Source of the DNA: Morganella morganii
GTDB lineage: Bacteria; Pseudomonadota; Gammaproteobacteria; Enterobacterales; Enterobacteriaceae
NCBI RefSeq assembly: GCF_019402645.1
Contig: NZ_VKKS01000001.1
Coordinates: 248,001-312,000, forward strand
Length of the DNA stretch: 64,000 nucleotides
Reading direction: 5' to 3'
Position 1 is the first letter of the stretch. Each line of letters opens with the position of its first letter. Under the pieces are notes generated by a model. That model was not told where the DNA came from. It was given only the letters and a program-made list of their open reading frames with translations, and made no database searches. The position numbers and the translations under genes are program-made. This document shows, one piece after another, positions 62,210-64,000 of the stretch.

Positions 62210-64000
62210 ATGAAGCAAATCAGCCGTGTCCCGGCTTCCGGCCTGCTGAGGCAGATTTTCCTCCGTCTTTTTACCTGTTTTCTGTTTTTGCTGCCGGTGC
62301 TTGTTCAGAACAACGCAGTGGCGGCTGTACAGGATATTCCTGACCGCAACACTATTCAGACCGAACTCAATGCCCTGAACAACCGCAAAGAACAGACTGC
62401 CGGTGATAAGCTGTCCGTGCAGGATTTGGAGCGGGCGCTGGTGTTTTATGACAATCTTGATGCCCTGAAAGAGAAATCACAGGCATTGAAAAAACGGGTG
62501 GATGAAGCCCCGAAACTGTCAGAACAGGTCACACTGAAATTAACGCAGATTAAATCATTAACCGATGAAGGTCTGGCGGAATACCGGGCTTCGATTGAAC
62601 ATCTGCCGCTTTCGCAACTGGAACAGAAGCTTAACAGTACCCTCGAAGCGTTGCAGACAGCACAGAATAACCTCTCTTCCTATAATAGTGATCTGATTGC
62701 TCTCCAGACCCAGCCGGAACGTGCGCAGAATATTATGTATGCCAATGTGCAGCGCCTGCAGCAGATCCGCGTTCAGCTGAATGATTCGATGGCCGCTCAG
62801 AAAGTGCTGCGGCCGACCGAAACTGAAGCCCTTCAGGTGGAGCAGTATTACTTACAGCAGCAGATTGATTACCAGAAACGGGCGCTGCAGTCGAACACTC
62901 AGTTACAGAATCTGCTTCAGGTGCAGCGTGATTATGTGGTGGAACGCATCAAACAGCTGGAAAGCAATATTGATGTGATTCAGGAAACCGTCAGCGGCAA
63001 ACGACTGGATTACTCTGAAGAAGCGGCGAAAGAGGCGCAGAGTTCAGATGATACCCAGCGCAATATGCAGGATGATCCGCTGGTGCAGCGTGAAATTGCT
63101 CTGAACCATGATTTAAGTGAAAAACTGGTCGCTGCCACCCGTGATAATAATCAGCTGGTACAGCGTACAATCAAGGTCCGCAGTATTCTTGACCGCGCGC
63201 TGCAATCCGAGCGGAACCTCAAAGAGCAGATTACCGTGCTGCGCGGCAGCCTGCTGCTCTCCCGTATCCTGTTTAAAGAGCAGATCGATTTACCGCCGGA
63301 TCTGCTGATTAAAGATTTACCGGACAGAATTGCGGACATGCGCCTGGAACAGTTTGAAATCAACCAGCAGCGCGACGAGCTTTATCAGCCGGACAGCTTT
63401 GTCAGCACTATTATTGCTGAGTATGCCAAAACTCATGATATGCAGGTGACCGAAGCAGAACTGCGGGCACAGAAACATGCGCTGATGCAGGTGGTGTCTG
63501 TCCGCCGGGATCTGCTGGATCAGCTTAATACCCAGATGGGGAACCAGATTTCCCAGGCCATTAACCTGCAACTGGATCAGACTCAGCTGGTCACCGTGGT
63601 GGCATCACTGGAGAAAACCCTTGCGCAGCAGATTTTCTGGGTCAACAGTAACAAACCGGTAAACCTGGCCTGGTTTCAGTCTTTCCCGGGCGCGGCCAAA
63701 CAGGAACTGACGTCACTGGATCTGAACTGGTCACTGCAAAGCCTGATCAACGGTTTTGCCGATTCACTCTTGATCACGGTTCCGCTGCTGATTATTGCGC
63801 TGCTGCTGCGTTTCGGTACCAAGAATATTGATACCAAACTGGCTGAAATTAATGCTGATGTCGGCCGGCTGAAAAAAGACCGCCAGATGTACACACCGAT
63901 GGCGCTGGGGCTGATGCTGATTAAAACCCTGCCGTCCTCATTATTTGTGATTGCCTTCGGGTATTTCTGTCTGAAAACCGGGAGTGCGGATTCCGCACTG
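62210..64000 (+). CDS. mscK: Potassium-dependent mechanosensitive channel MscK (partial, cut by window edge)
   Basis: Large inner-membrane channel that opens on membrane stretch in high external potassium. The first 597 codons are present; E. coli MscK has 1120. The N-terminus has a signal peptide (hydrophobic run about 14-38), then a long helical periplasmic domain rich in Gln and Leu with TQPERAQNIMYANVQRLQQI and QQIFWVNSNKPVNLAW, and two membrane segments begin near 520 and 565. The pore and C-terminal MscS-like domain are beyond the edge. An in-frame GTG at 62198 is an alternative start. E. coli mscK likewise follows acrR. Confidence 0.95.
   Translation, partial: MKQISRVPASGLLRQIFLRLFTCFLFLLPVLVQNNAVAAVQDIPDRNTIQTELNALNNRKEQTAGDKLSVQDLERALVFYDNLDALKEKSQALKKRVDEAPKLSEQVTLKLTQIKSLTDEGLAEYRASIEHLPLSQLEQKLNSTLEALQTAQNNLSSYNSDLIALQTQPERAQNIMYANVQRLQQIRVQLNDSMAAQKVLRPTETEALQVEQYYLQQQIDYQKRALQSNTQLQNLLQVQRDYVVERIKQLESNIDVIQETVSGKRLDYSEEAAKEAQSSDDTQRNMQDDPLVQREIALNHDLSEKLVAATRDNNQLVQRTIKVRSILDRALQSERNLKEQITVLRGSLLLSRILFKEQIDLPPDLLIKDLPDRIADMRLEQFEINQQRDELYQPDSFVSTIIAEYAKTHDMQVTEAELRAQKHALMQVVSVRRDLLDQLNTQMGNQISQAINLQLDQTQLVTVVASLEKTLAQQIFWVNSNKPVNLAWFQSFPGAAKQELTSLDLNWSLQSLINGFADSLLITVPLLIIALLLRFGTKNIDTKLAEINADVGRLKKDRQMYTPMALGLMLIKTLPSSLFVIAFGYFCLKTGSADSAL

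Overview
This window looks like a core chromosomal segment of an enterobacterium (order Enterobacterales). Gene content and order follow the E. coli K-12 stretch that runs from sbcCD-phoBR through secDF, dxs, cyo, clpXP-lon, mdlAB, glnK-amtB and ffs to hha-tomB, acrAB and mscK. The window differs from E. coli in several ways: some neighbours are missing or replaced, there is a Cds1-type cysteine desulfhydrase gene beside decR, a short Tsx/OmpK channel beside cyo, and ychN beside acrR. With the roughly even base composition these suggest Morganellaceae, perhaps Morganella. That genus call is inference from protein similarity and synteny, not a database result. No prophage, insertion sequence, CRISPR array, tRNA or rRNA gene was seen.

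Layout. 1-2.7 kb: sbcC (cut by the left edge) and sbcD on the minus strand. 2.9-6.7 kb: phoB-phoR behind a clear Pho box, then brnQ. 6.8-8.2 kb: a 2-Cys peroxiredoxin and acpH (minus). 8.3-13.9 kb: queA-tgt-yajC-secD-secF, tRNA queuosine synthesis followed by protein export. 14.0-17.7 kb: nrdR-ribD-ribH-nusB-thiL. 17.8-20.9 kb: dxs-ispA-xseB (minus), with thiI divergent. 22.7-23.3 kb: a decayed membrane-protein gene, the only clear pseudogene. 23.4-27 kb: yajL/panE, yajQ, yajR. 27-32 kb: the cyoABCDE cytochrome bo oxidase operon. 32.2-35.4 kb: a Tsx/OmpK-type channel, ampG, yajG. 35.5-45.8 kb: bolA, tig, clpP, clpX, lon, hupB, ppiD, ybaV, fadM, a proteostasis block with heat-shock-type promoters before clpP and lon. 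45.8-48.2 kb: queC, then a divergent pair of a cysteine desulfhydrase-like gene and decR. 48.2-54.5 kb: mdlA-mdlB, glnK-amtB behind a sigma-54 promoter, tesB. 54.8 kb: ffs (4.5S SRP RNA). 55.4-56.0 kb: hha-tomB in AT-rich DNA. 56.6-61.8 kb: acrB-acrA and divergent acrR with its operator. 61.8-64 kb: ychN and the first 597 codons of mscK.

How the parts connect. Envelope functions dominate: export (YajC-SecD-SecF and SRP RNA), periplasmic folding (PpiD), drug efflux (AcrAB, MdlAB), muropeptide recycling (AmpG), osmotic safety (MscK) and respiration (Cyo). Quality control (trigger factor, ClpXP, Lon) sits in one run. Regulators lie beside their targets: PhoBR, AcrR, GlnK and probably DecR. I found no convincing undescribed multi-gene system. 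The best leads are the cds1-decR pair with its 14-bp palindrome, the remnant gene between thiI and yajL, a LexA-like site before sbcDC and an OxyR-like site before the peroxiredoxin gene.
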